Origin: Pseudaquabacterium pictum
GTDB lineage: Bacteria > Pseudomonadota > Gammaproteobacteria > Burkholderiales > Burkholderiaceae_C
Assembly: GCF_005403045.1 (NCBI RefSeq)
Contig: NZ_BJCL01000017.1
Location: forward strand, 59,906-123,905
DNA: 64,000 nucleotides
Direction: 5' to 3'
Part shown: positions 8,568 through 16,385 of the stretch, piece after piece
Layout of the letters: each line of letters begins with the position of its first letter
Numbering within the stretch: the first letter of the stretch is position 1
Program-made: the position numbers and the translations under genes
The notes under the pieces: generated by a model
What the model saw: only the letters and a program-made list of their open reading frames with translations
Database searches by the model: none
What the model was told of the DNA's origin: nothing

Positions 8568-8665
8568 GAGGAAGTACCTCTCCCGACTTGGCGCCTGTAC
8601 CGGGCGCGGTCGCGAGACGGCGAAGAGAGCGGTACCTCACTACTCTGGTAGGAATCCTAGCAAGC
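8568..8665 (-). promoter_or_regulatory. Switch-like leader of the SMR gene
   Basis: In minus-strand sense the leader holds GTACCG (8635-8630), which pairs perfectly with CGGTAC (8602-8597). The longer GTACC-G-CTCTC (8635-8625) can instead pair with GAGAGGTAC (8582-8574), which contains the Shine-Dalgarno sequence. The two pairings share bases and exclude each other. GAGG and CCTC around 8577-8568 can also fold directly before the ATG. This is the layout of a translational switch or attenuator. SMR genes are known riboswitch targets, but I cannot match a class with confidence. Confidence 0.45.
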
Positions 8666-9031
8666 AATCCACCCTGTTTCTGACGGTCGAGCAAGACTGA
8701 AGGCTGCGCCGAGCGGTAGCTCTGCAGCTAGAACCGCCTTCCACATTCGTGCCTGCCGACCGCCGGGATTCGGGCAGACTGTTTCGTATGGCCTCCGCCT
8801 GCTGTGGTCAAGTCAAGCCTGCGGGAAACCAAGGGAGCAGCCGTTCAACCCCTGCTGCAGCGGCTGTCGGCTGCCTGATATTGCGGCGAACAGAAGGTCT
8901 CGGCCATGTGCAGCATTTCACCGGCGTCCGCTCTCGGTCGCGGCACGACGTCAGCACCCGAGTGCCTCAGTTATTGCCAGCGAATCTATGGACTCGATGC
9001 TGCATCGCTGACCGTGCCGCACGCTGACCGC
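8666..9031. other. Intergenic region without recognised features
   Basis: Between the SMR leader and the NTF2-like gene, no frame has a ribosome site and a plausible protein. The plus-strand frame that continues into the LysR gene is open only because it lies antisense to the NTF2-like gene. Confidence 0.3.
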
Positions 9032-9451
9032 TCAAGCGTCGAGCACCGGGTTTGGCGCGTATTTGTCACCCACCCTCTCGCGCAGCGGATGCGTGTCGTA
9101 AACGATGTGCATGCTGTCGATGCGGTCTTTGCCCGGCCGAAACCCGAACACGTCCACGCACGTGAAGTCGACCAGCCTCCCATCGCTCAGCGTCCAGTCG
9201 TATCGGAAATAGGCTGCCACGCGCACGGTGTCGTCCGAGGGCTCTACGGACGCGAACAAGTCGATCAGCGTGATCACGCTCTGGCTCGACGCCTGGGCGA
9301 GCTTGGGAAAGAAGTCCCGCGCCTTCATCGTGCCGAGAAACGGGGAGTGCACAACGCCGTCCTCCTCAAAAGTGGAAATCAGCCCCGTCGTGTCGCTCGC
9401 GTTCAGGTGCCGCAGGTAGGTGCGCACCGTATCCAATTGAAGTTGACTCAT
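9032..9451 (-). CDS. NTF2-like / SnoaL-fold protein
   Basis: The product is 139 residues from ATG 9451. The pattern fits the NTF2-like cone fold: an N-terminal helix (VRTYLRHLNASDTTGLISTF), EEDGVVHSPFLGTMKARDFF, then beta strands (VRVAAYFRYDWTLSDGRLVD) and a C-terminal strand with DRIDSMHIVYD. Such proteins are small enzymes or binding proteins acting on polyketide- or steroid-like compounds. It is divergent from the LysR gene at 9542 with a 90-base shared promoter region, so it is probably that regulator's target. Confidence 0.75.
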   Translation of the reverse strand: MSQLQLDTVRTYLRHLNASDTTGLISTFEEDGVVHSPFLGTMKARDFFPKLAQASSQSVITLIDLFASVEPSDDTVRVAAYFRYDWTLSDGRLVDFTCVDVFGFRPGKDRIDSMHIVYDTHPLRERVGDKYAPNPVLDA

Positions 9452-9541
9452 ATCAGGGCTCCCGTTCAGTTCGACGATGAATCGTTCCAGAAGCCGCGCC
9501 TGTCGACAAGCGGCGTATCTGAAAATCCATTAGAGTTGTTT

Positions 9542-10471
9542 ATGAATCTACGCTACCTGAACTACCTCACGCTGGTCGTCGAGCACGGCAGCTTCGCTGC
9601 CGCGGCGCTTGCTGGAGGCGTGTCGCAGCCTGCAATTAGCCACGGCATGAGGCAGCTCCAGCAACAGTTCGACACGCCGCTGTTCGTTCGGTCGGGGCGC
9701 AAGCTGATACCCACCGAGGCCGCGTTGCGAGCGGCGCTCCGAAGCAAGGATCTTGCCGAGCGGATGGACGCACTTGCCGCGACGGGCGCGATCCCGGCCC
9801 ATCGCGACACGCTGCGCGTCGGGGTGACGCCATCCGCCGCCTTGGTCTGGGGCCCGGCCTTGCACGCTGCTTGGTGCCAAGGCCACCCGCGTCGGCGTCT
9901 CGACATGGCGAGCGCTGACGAAGGGCGCATGCTTGCCAGCTTGCAAGGCGGCCAACTCGACCTGGTGATTTCACCGCGGCCTCGTGGCTACCGTGCCACC
10001 GGCTTGGCTTGCGAACCGCTGTACCAACTTACGCCGCTCGCTTACGCCCGCCGCGCTCACCCCTTGGTCATGGCGCAATCACTGATGGAACTGCAAGCAG
10101 CCTCTTGGGCCATCGTCGGGCCCAGCGTCAGCGGGCCCGTGGACGTGCTGCACGAAGCCTTTGCTGTCCGGCGGATGAGGCCGCCACGCGTCGCCGCATC
10201 GTGTCCCGACTACTCCAGCCTTCTCCATCTGCTGGTTCACAGCGATATGCTTGGTGTTCTCCCTCACCCGATCTTGCTGGACGGAGCGCTGAAGGGACAG
10301 GTCGCGCCCCTGCATCTGCGCGAGGCCCTTCCGCGCTACGAGATGCATCTGTTCACGCCGATACGGCAGCGCCGTGCCCTGGGCCCTGCCGTCGCCGTGT
10401 TGAGGCAAAAGGCCGCTTTGATCTCCGAGGGTTCGGGACATGCGCTGGCTTCTGCCGAGAGACCGGTCTGA
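9542..10471 (+). CDS. LysR-family transcriptional regulator
   Basis: The product is 309 residues. ATG 9542 gives the canonical start MNLRYLNYLTLVVEHGSFAA with a winged HTH (AGGVSQPAISHGMRQLQQQF, TPLFVRSGRKLIPTEA). The periplasmic-binding-like effector domain follows (LRVGVTPSAALVWG, LDLVISPRP). The length is normal for the family. LysR regulators usually control the divergent neighbour and themselves; here that is the NTF2-like gene. Nearby redox or stress genes do not reveal the ligand. Confidence 0.9.
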   Translation: MNLRYLNYLTLVVEHGSFAAAALAGGVSQPAISHGMRQLQQQFDTPLFVRSGRKLIPTEAALRAALRSKDLAERMDALAATGAIPAHRDTLRVGVTPSAALVWGPALHAAWCQGHPRRRLDMASADEGRMLASLQGGQLDLVISPRPRGYRATGLACEPLYQLTPLAYARRAHPLVMAQSLMELQAASWAIVGPSVSGPVDVLHEAFAVRRMRPPRVAASCPDYSSLLHLLVHSDMLGVLPHPILLDGALKGQVAPLHLREALPRYEMHLFTPIRQRRALGPAVAVLRQKAALISEGSGHALASAERPV

Positions 10472-10646
10472 GCCGATCCAGCACGGCCAATGAAGTTTTG
10501 CAACGGGTCGACCACCGCCGGCCGCGGACGGGAGGTATTCGGTGGCCGAAGTTGTGGGTCAGCTTTCCGGCATTGCGATCGCGCGCCTGATCGGCGCTGG
10601 CCGAACCGTAGCAGACGAACAGCCCTTTGCCGTTACGATCGTCCGT

Positions 10647-11120
10647 ATGAGCGAGCATGCAAGTATCCAGGTGCGCTGTGCCGACCATGTAGGCTTCGCG
10701 GTCGCCTCCCTCGATGAGGCGCTTCGGTTTTGGCTTGATGGGCTTGGGGCGCGGCTCGTGCGCACGGGCGAGATGGGGGGCGAGTTCCTCGGCCAAGTGA
10801 CGGGTGCGCATGGGGCGGAGGTCCGCACCGCAATCGTGTCGCTGGCAGATCAGACGATCGAACTCCTGGAGTATCGGGGCGTAGATCGGCCAAGCGCACC
10901 GGCCAAGCCGTTCGACCCGGGCTTCGCGCATCTCGCCCTCGTGGTCAATGACATCGACGCGGTCTTGGCGCGGATCGCCATCTATGGCTGGAAGGCACAA
11001 GGCACGCCTCAGCCGATCGCGGGTGGCGTGCGGGCTGGAACACGGGTGATCTACGTCGTTGGCCCTGACGGCGCGACCATCGAGTTCATGCAGCCGCCGA
11101 ACGCTGTTCGCGCGCGCTGA
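10647..11120 (+). CDS. VOC (glyoxalase/bleomycin-resistance fold) protein
   Basis: The product is 157 residues. ATG 10647 (MSEHASIQVRCADHVGFAVA) is preferred because the VOC fold begins directly after it; an upstream start at 10542 only adds residues unlike the family. Two beta-alpha-beta-beta-beta modules are visible. Candidate metal residues are His in ADHVGFAV, Glu in IELLEYRG, His in FAHLALVVND and Glu in TIEFMQPP. The arrangement resembles methylmalonyl-CoA epimerase and glyoxalase-like enzymes. The substrate is unknown. Confidence 0.85.
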   Translation: MSEHASIQVRCADHVGFAVASLDEALRFWLDGLGARLVRTGEMGGEFLGQVTGAHGAEVRTAIVSLADQTIELLEYRGVDRPSAPAKPFDPGFAHLALVVNDIDAVLARIAIYGWKAQGTPQPIAGGVRAGTRVIYVVGPDGATIEFMQPPNAVRAR

Positions 11121-11329
11121 TCCTGCCGTCAAGTTCTAAGTGCGCTTCTGGCCGGGTCCCGGTGGCCACGAACGGCTGCTTCGCGGAAGCGGATCCCGAT
11201 GGAGGTCGTTCCAGGGGTAGGGCAGCTTTGGAGAAGTCCGGCCGGCCCCTTTGGGTCGTTTCCAGCTGTCCAGATTTCGCGCCACGCTGCCGGAAACCGG
11301 TCACACGCCGACCCGTCGAATAGCTTGCG

Positions 11330-13477
11330 CTATCTCTTCCAGAAAGCATCTACAGCCTTCATTCGACGGCGCTTCTCGGTCGTGACGTAGACCGTCGTGG
11401 TGGCCAGCGATGCATGCCCGAGGTTCTGCTGCGCGATCTCGATGGGCATTCCGCTAGCGATTGCATGGCTCGCGTGCGAGTGCCGCATCCAGTGCGTGCT
11501 GGCCTTGGTGAATTGCGCCGCGCCTCGCGCGTCACCCTGCCCTCGCAGCACCCCGGCGCAGTCCTCGAAGAACCTCTTGATCTGGTCGTAGAACGTCGTC
11601 GCGGCGATGCCTTGGCTCGGGTCGATCACCTGCCCAGTGCTCAGCCCCGGCGCGCGCTCCGCGGCATCGCTCGCCTTGCCGAGTAAGAACGCCCCTTGGT
11701 TACCGATGTCCTCCGGGTCGGCATCAAGCCCCCGCGAAACCAGGTACCTGGCCAGCTCGCTCACGACATCGGCCGGCAGCGGCACTTCACGTTCCTTCTG
11801 CCCCTTGCCGATCACCCGCAGCAACCAGCCTTCCATGGGCTGATCGTCCGAGGCATCCGCCGGGTACTCAACCCACTGCAGGTCATCGACTGTTGCGGCC
11901 ACCACTTCCGACAACCGCAGCCCGGTCGCATAGAGCAGGTGCAACCCAAAAGTCAGCCGCTGATTCGCCGAGGTCGCCGGCAGCATCTTCAGCTGCCCCT
12001 CGATGAACTGCCACTGTGCCAGGCTAAAGCTCCGCCCAGCATTCACTTTCGGCCCCGAGGTCCGCGGCACACCGACCGCCGACCACGGGTTGCCCATCAA
12101 GTAGTTCTGGTCGACGAGGAAGCCATAGAGGTTCTTCAGGATCGTCACCGCATGCCGCTGCGCCGACGCCGACAGCGGCCCCTCGAACGGTCGCCACAGC
12201 GGCGACCAGCGCTCACGCCCGCGGTCGCCACACCAGCGGCTGCGCGGCTGCGGGTCGGCTAGGAATTCCCGATACTCGATGCAGTCCTCGTTGCTCATCG
12301 AGGACAAGGCCTTCCCCTTGTGCGTGATCGCCCAGAGCAGGAAGCGCTCGGCTTCCTTGCGGTAGGCGCGCTGGGTGTTCGACAGCGCCTGCAGCCAGTC
12401 AATACCCTGCTCGACGCCGGTGTCCCGCTGGCGCCGGCGCGCCTTGAGGTGCGCCTTCTGCTCGGGGGTGAGGCCGTGCTTGGAGCGCAGCCAGGCGAGG
12501 ATGGCCTGGTAGTCGTTGGTGGCCTTCAGCAGGCACTGCGCCTGCGGGCGCCGGTACAGGCCTTGACTGCCGTCGAGCTCGGCCGGCACGATGAACTTCT
12601 CAAGCGGTCGGATGTCGGTCGCCGGTAGGACCACGGCCTGCAACTCCTGCGCGTAGAGCTTGCTGCGCGGCATCGCCACATGGCGGCCGAGCTGCAGCGC
12701 GATGCTGTCCTGATGCTCGCGAAGCCACTCGACGATGCGCAGGGCCTTGCCCTCCCCCATCGCCTTGATGCCGGCGTGCCACCGCCGTCCGACGCCGTTG
12801 ATGCGCTCAACCAGCTGCGCGAGTGTGAAGATGTCGGCGGCTTCGAGATGGCTGGCGAGCGTCGGGTTCAACCAGGCGGCGACGGAGTCGCCGGCCTTCG
12901 GCGACTGGGCGACCAGGCTTTCGAGCCAGCGCAGCGCTTCGAGCTGGCGCGCGATCAGTCGGGCGCGCCGGCGCAGCCGCTGCGTCGCGCGGCCGTACTC
13001 GGCTTCGTAGGCGGCGATCTGGTCGGCCTGACGCTCGTCTTCGAGTCCATGCGCTTCGGCGAAGGCTTCGAGGCTGGGCAGTTCGAGCGACGGGTCGGCG
13101 ATGCGGGTGGCGTCGATGCGCACCAGGCGCGCGGTGCCGAAGCGGTCTTCGCGCTTCGCGGCTGCGGCGAACTCGTCGCGGATCCAGGCGATGGTGGCGC
13201 GCACGGTGCGCTGGTCAGTGGCCTCGCCTTCGACGCGGAAGTAGCGCTCCCAGCTTTCTCGGGGATCGAGGCCCTGAACCACCGAGCGCATGAACGCGAA
13301 GTGGCCGACATGCAGCTTGCGCTTCCGTGCGGCGCTGACCGGCGCAAGGCTGCGCGTCGGCGTTCTGGTGGAGGTCCCGAACAGTGGTGCCGGGGCACGA
13401 GCGCCCTGCCCTGCCCGTGCGGCCTTCGGCCGCGTCGGGCTCGGGCTGGCCAGCGCCTTGTCGTCGCGCGCGTTCAT
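11330..13477 (-). CDS. Tyrosine recombinase (integrase), 715 aa
   Basis: ATG 13477 overlaps the HD-domain stop by ATGA, which fixes the start. The N-terminal third is a low-complexity basic tail followed by a helical domain (FAFMRSVVQGLDPRESWERY). Next come a SAM-like core-binding domain (LSNTQRAYRKEAERFLLWAI) and a C-terminal catalytic domain. Catalytic residues are visible: Arg521 in ATGLRLSEV, Lys in GKGQKEREVPL, His and Arg in HWMRHSHASH, His in LGHAS and the nucleophile Tyr697 in TTVYVTTEK. It is much longer than phage integrases, matching a betaproteobacterial element-associated class. It is the last gene of a three-gene operon. The attachment site was not identified. Confidence 0.93.
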   Translation of the reverse strand: MNARDDKALASPSPTRPKAARAGQGARAPAPLFGTSTRTPTRSLAPVSAARKRKLHVGHFAFMRSVVQGLDPRESWERYFRVEGEATDQRTVRATIAWIRDEFAAAAKREDRFGTARLVRIDATRIADPSLELPSLEAFAEAHGLEDERQADQIAAYEAEYGRATQRLRRRARLIARQLEALRWLESLVAQSPKAGDSVAAWLNPTLASHLEAADIFTLAQLVERINGVGRRWHAGIKAMGEGKALRIVEWLREHQDSIALQLGRHVAMPRSKLYAQELQAVVLPATDIRPLEKFIVPAELDGSQGLYRRPQAQCLLKATNDYQAILAWLRSKHGLTPEQKAHLKARRRQRDTGVEQGIDWLQALSNTQRAYRKEAERFLLWAITHKGKALSSMSNEDCIEYREFLADPQPRSRWCGDRGRERWSPLWRPFEGPLSASAQRHAVTILKNLYGFLVDQNYLMGNPWSAVGVPRTSGPKVNAGRSFSLAQWQFIEGQLKMLPATSANQRLTFGLHLLYATGLRLSEVVAATVDDLQWVEYPADASDDQPMEGWLLRVIGKGQKEREVPLPADVVSELARYLVSRGLDADPEDIGNQGAFLLGKASDAAERAPGLSTGQVIDPSQGIAATTFYDQIKRFFEDCAGVLRGQGDARGAAQFTKASTHWMRHSHASHAIASGMPIEIAQQNLGHASLATTTVYVTTEKRRRMKAVDAFWKR

Positions 13478-14142
13478 TGCGCGAGCCGCGACAACGCGGC
13501 GGCCAGGTTGATGCGGGCTTGGGCTTCGAGCGGCTCGACCGCGTGCTCGCCGTAGTACAGCTGCGGCCGATCGAGGAAGCTCTGCAGGACCTGCGCCCTC
13601 GCCTCCTGATAGCGGAAGCCGGGTACCCACGCGTACTCCTTGCGCACGTCCTGGTCGTAGCGTTCGAAGCGTTCGGCCGGACTGCCGAGGATGGAGAGGT
13701 CGATGTCGACGAGCAGCTGAGCGTCGGGGCTCGACCCCAGCGCGGCCGACGCGTCGTGCTGCGTAGCCATCACCAGATCGTGGACGCGCTGCGCGGTGTC
13801 GCTGTCGGCGCCGGCGCGCACAAGCGACCGGGCCGCCCACGCGGCGCTGTTCAGTTCGTTGCTTCCCGACACGGGCGCCGGCGGGTCGTAGATGGCGTCG
13901 TGGAACCAGAGCGCGATCGCGACCTCGCCGGCGCGCGGGCTGTGCTCGCGCCACCTCGTCCACAGCGCCAGGCACTCGCGCAGGTGCCGTTGATCGTGAT
14001 AGTGCCGCTGCGGCTCGGACCAGGCCGTCATCAGTTCGGCCTGCAGGCCCGCTGGAGCCGGCCGGCCGAGCGCCGACCAGGCCGCAGCCCACGTCGCGCC
14101 GAGCGCGGCGTCGTCAAGCGGGTCCGGGTAGGTGTCAGTCAC
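13474..14142 (-). CDS. HD-superfamily predicted phosphohydrolase
   Basis: The product is 222 residues from GTG 14142. HD-type metal motifs are visible: RHYHDQRHLRECL (conserved H..HDxxH), ALWFHDAIYDPP and an acidic DIDLSILGS segment. The layout matches the COG4339-type predicted metal-dependent HD phosphohydrolases. The stop overlaps the integrase start by ATGA, so the two are translationally coupled. Pairing an HD hydrolase with a recombinase is not a standard integration module, and the role is unknown. Confidence 0.8.
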   Translation of the reverse strand: MTDTYPDPLDDAALGATWAAAWSALGRPAPAGLQAELMTAWSEPQRHYHDQRHLRECLALWTRWREHSPRAGEVAIALWFHDAIYDPPAPVSGSNELNSAAWAARSLVRAGADSDTAQRVHDLVMATQHDASAALGSSPDAQLLVDIDLSILGSPAERFERYDQDVRKEYAWVPGFRYQEARAQVLQSFLDRPQLYYGEHAVEPLEAQARINLAAALSRLAQ

Positions 14143-14157
14143 CGAGGTGGCCAGCGG

Positions 14158-14514
14158 TCACTGCGCCTCGGGCCACTTCAGGCCCCACTGCTCGATCACC
14201 GCCCTCACCCGCCGGTCGCCATCCGGCACCAGGCTGTGCAGATCGGACTGGCCCCGGCGCAGCGCGTCGATGCACAGCAGCATGTCGTCGCTGATCGCTT
14301 CATCGACCGCGCGCAGCTCGAACAGATCGAAGGGGAAGGCCTCGCCGTTGTAGGTCGCGGCGATGAACAGTGCGACGCGCCGGACCTGGCCGGAGTCGCG
14401 GGTTTCGGCGAGCTGCAGCAGCCGCTGGAAGGCGTGGCCGCCCTTCGCGGTGGCCTCGCCCTTGCGCAGCACCATGCGCTGCATGTCGTCGTTGATGTCG
14501 AGCGGACCGGCCAC
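14158..14514 (-). CDS. Hypothetical protein heading the integrase operon
   Basis: The product is 118 residues from GTG 14514, which has a strong AAGGAG ribosome site 9-10 bases upstream. It has well-conserved-looking blocks (MVLRKGEATAKGGHAFQRLL, FIAATYNGEAFPFDLFELRA, ISDDMLLCIDALRRGQSDLH). I recall similar proteins in Burkholderiales and Acinetobacter mobile elements without assigned function. It is cytosolic. It is first of three genes, 15 bases ahead of the HD gene. Confidence 0.75.
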   Translation of the reverse strand: MAGPLDINDDMQRMVLRKGEATAKGGHAFQRLLQLAETRDSGQVRRVALFIAATYNGEAFPFDLFELRAVDEAISDDMLLCIDALRRGQSDLHSLVPDGDRRVRAVIEQWGLKWPEAQ

Positions 14515-14592
14515 GGCAGTTCTCCTTACGGATCAAGCACTTGGCCGATTGTCTCCCGGAGAAGGTCGATTTGTCACCTGTTTCTGAGCATA

Positions 14593-14612
14593 ATGATAAG
14601 GATACTTATCAT
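14593..14612. promoter_or_regulatory. Inverted repeat operator upstream of the integrase operon
   Basis: Perfect 8-base arms ATGATAAG (14593-14600) and CTTATCAT (14605-14612) surround GATA. The repeat is about 80 bases before the GTG at 14514, inside an AT-rich pocket, and is a good place for a dimeric repressor. The regulator is not identified. Confidence 0.5.
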
Positions 14613-14684
14613 GTATTGCATTGCTGTCGACGCTGGACAGCTTCGGGCTGTCGGAAGGCCTTCTCGCCCAGACAATTGACCCCA

Positions 14685-15275
14685 GCCGGCCGGGAATGGC
14701 TTCAAGAGCTTAATCAGGTCCAGGCGGCCGGATGCCTCTGCCGGCAACGAGGCCAGCTTGCGCTGACTGATCGTGAGGCGTACGGGTCAACTCAATTGCT
14801 TTCTGCACTGGCGGCTCGCCGATCAGGTTGGCAGAGACATCGGCCGCAGCCCGGTTGGATGGTCTGCCCGCCAGGCTGCCCGCCAGGCTGCGCGCCCAGT
14901 GCGGCAGGCCCTGCTGATCCTGCTGGATGGCGTCTGCCAGCGGTTTGGCCCGGCGCTCTTGCAATTTCAGCCGGGACAGTAGCTGGGGCAGCCACTTCGG
15001 GTGGCAGCTTGACCGGCTATGCCGCGCGCGATGCGCCCGCCAGGTTGACGCGCAGGCTGTCCGAGACGGGCCACGGGCTGGGTACACGCCTTGGCGGATG
15101 GCTTCGTGATGCATGCGGCCCCGCTCCCAGGCGCTGAAGTTCTTGCGCCCGCTGCTCTGCCCATTCATGGACTCGCGCCGAAGGACACGATACGCAGGAC
15201 GCAGCCCACATGGCGGTCCTTGCGGTACGGGCTCCGGTCAAGTACAACTGCCCCCCTGGAATCGCGTCAGGCACT
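14685..15275 (-). pseudogene. Decayed parB copy
   Basis: Pieces of a ParB homologue appear in two or three frames in the correct order. NFSAWERGRMHHEAIRQGVY corresponds to NLSAWEQGVMYRRALDEGLY of the intact ParB next door. VSDSLRVNLAGASRA corresponds to LSDGLGVDLSLVSKSIA. LADAIQQDQQGLPHWARSLA corresponds to LTEAMQKDPDGTLSRARAIG. LTISQRKLASLPAEASGRL corresponds to the ALTISRAGKVVAKL tail. At least two frameshifts separate the pieces. It lies directly downstream of parB, so it is a tandem duplicate or the remnant of a second replicon fused here. Confidence 0.7.
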
Positions 15276-15359
15276 TCCCACAGGGCAGCCAGCTGACCAT
15301 TCAGCCGATTGCTTCCGGTAGCGCGGCACCATGATTCCAGCCAGCCGCAGAACGGACGC

Positions 15360-16385
15360 TCAGGTCTTGAGAAAGTCCTCCAGAGCCTTCACCAGACCTC
15401 TTCGCTTCGCGTCGGGAAGGGCTCCAGCCTCAAACCGTATCAGTGCCCTCCCCTTCGTGTCAGTGGTCAGCTTCGCAACCACTTTGCCAGCCCTCGAGAT
15501 CGTGAGCGCCTGCTGCTTGGATTCAGCACCAGCTGGCTCGGGCTGGCCGAGCAACCTTGCCAAGATTGCCGAGGGCGCGAGGTCTCCGCGAGTCTCACCA
15601 ATGGCGCGTGCACGGGACAACGTCCCGTCGGGGTCCTTCTGCATGGCCTCAGTCAACGGCGCAGCCCAGCGGAACTGGATGTCGAGCGGGCTGCGGAACG
15701 CTGCGATCACGGCGTCTGGCAGGCGCGCCAAGGCGATGCTCTTTGACACGAGCGACAAATCCACCCCAAGCCCGTCGGACAGCCGACGCAGCGAGCTGTA
15801 GAGCCCCTCATCGAGGGCCCTCCGGTACATCACGCCCTGCTCCCAAGCGGAAAGGTTCTGCCTGCCGCGGTTCTCGCGCTCCATCTGCTCGAACAGGCTC
15901 AGGTCGGTCGCCTCTTCCACAATCGCTGAAACCGGGATGCCCAACTCTGCACAGGCCCGGTGTCGCCGATGCCCGTAGATCAGTTCGAAGGCCGCACCGG
16001 CTTCGGGTGTTGAACCGTTCAACACCCCCATCGGCCGAACCTTCACAGGCTGCACATTCCCGCCCGCAGCAGCGATTTCCGCCTTCAGCGCCTCAAAGTC
16101 ATCCGTCCGGAACGAAGCCTCATGGCGGTTCGCCCACCGTGATGGCTTGATGGTCGCTGGGTCCAGCTTGCGGATCGGGCTTTCCTCTTCAAGCGCTTTC
16201 ACCCTAGCTCGCAGCGCCTCAGCCTCCTGAACGGCACCTGACTGCGCAGTCAGGAAGCCCATCATGGTCCCAGGCGCGGTTTTGGGTTTGGGTTGCTCCG
16301 ACGCTGGGGCGGCCTCAGGTGCCGGCTTCGCGCCGGGCTGCAAACCGGGGATCAACCCCGCCTTTTCAAAGATCTTCCGCGCCAT
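15360..16385 (-). CDS. parB: Plasmid partition protein ParB
   Basis: The product is 341 residues. The ParB/Srx-like CTP-binding domain includes LIYGHRRHRACAELGIPV and EQMERENRGRQNLSAWE. A HTH region follows (LSDGLGVDLSLVSKSIALAR), then a C-terminal dimerisation part. The start ATG 16385 shares one base with the parA stop (TGATG), the classic coupled parAB order. ParB loads at parS and spreads. Two 21-base palindromes within parA and parB are the likely parS sites. One of them (16006-16026) is inside this gene, in the codons for VLNGSTP. Confidence 0.93.
   Translation of the reverse strand: MARKIFEKAGLIPGLQPGAKPAPEAAPASEQPKPKTAPGTMMGFLTAQSGAVQEAEALRARVKALEEESPIRKLDPATIKPSRWANRHEASFRTDDFEALKAEIAAAGGNVQPVKVRPMGVLNGSTPEAGAAFELIYGHRRHRACAELGIPVSAIVEEATDLSLFEQMERENRGRQNLSAWEQGVMYRRALDEGLYSSLRRLSDGLGVDLSLVSKSIALARLPDAVIAAFRSPLDIQFRWAAPLTEAMQKDPDGTLSRARAIGETRGDLAPSAILARLLGQPEPAGAESKQQALTISRAGKVVAKLTTDTKGRALIRFEAGALPDAKRRGLVKALEDFLKT
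16006..16026. repeat. parS-like palindrome 1 (inside parB)
   Basis: Perfect 10-base arms GGTGTTGAAC and GTTCAACACC surround a single C. The same arms around a G occur at 16407-16427. Two copies in a parAB locus and nowhere else noticed in the window are what a plasmid centromere looks like. Confidence 0.65.

Noticed and set aside
8568..8665. Calling the SMR leader a guanidine riboswitch
   Set aside because: A CTAGGATTCC-like box and a CGGGAGAGG near the start codon vaguely recall the ykkC motif, but spacing and core do not convince, and the pump looks like the Qac branch.
8906..9541. In-frame upstream extension of the LysR gene
   Set aside because: LysR proteins start at the MNLRYLNYL position. 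The extension is antisense to the NTF2-like gene and crosses the shared promoter.
13290..13511. Low-complexity Arg/Ser/Pro N-terminus of the integrase as a separate gene
   Set aside because: The start is fixed by ATGA coupling to the HD gene, and the segment continues in frame into the integrase.
11696..14679. Long plus-strand open frames across the integrase operon (up to about 430 codons)
   Set aside because: They are antisense to well-supported genes with catalytic motifs. Their translations are Arg/Pro/Ala-rich without domains, as expected from GC-rich third positions.
14710..15168. A 152-codon minus-strand frame as an intact gene
   Set aside because: It holds only part of a ParB-like sequence; the rest lies in other frames, so it is treated as a pseudogene.
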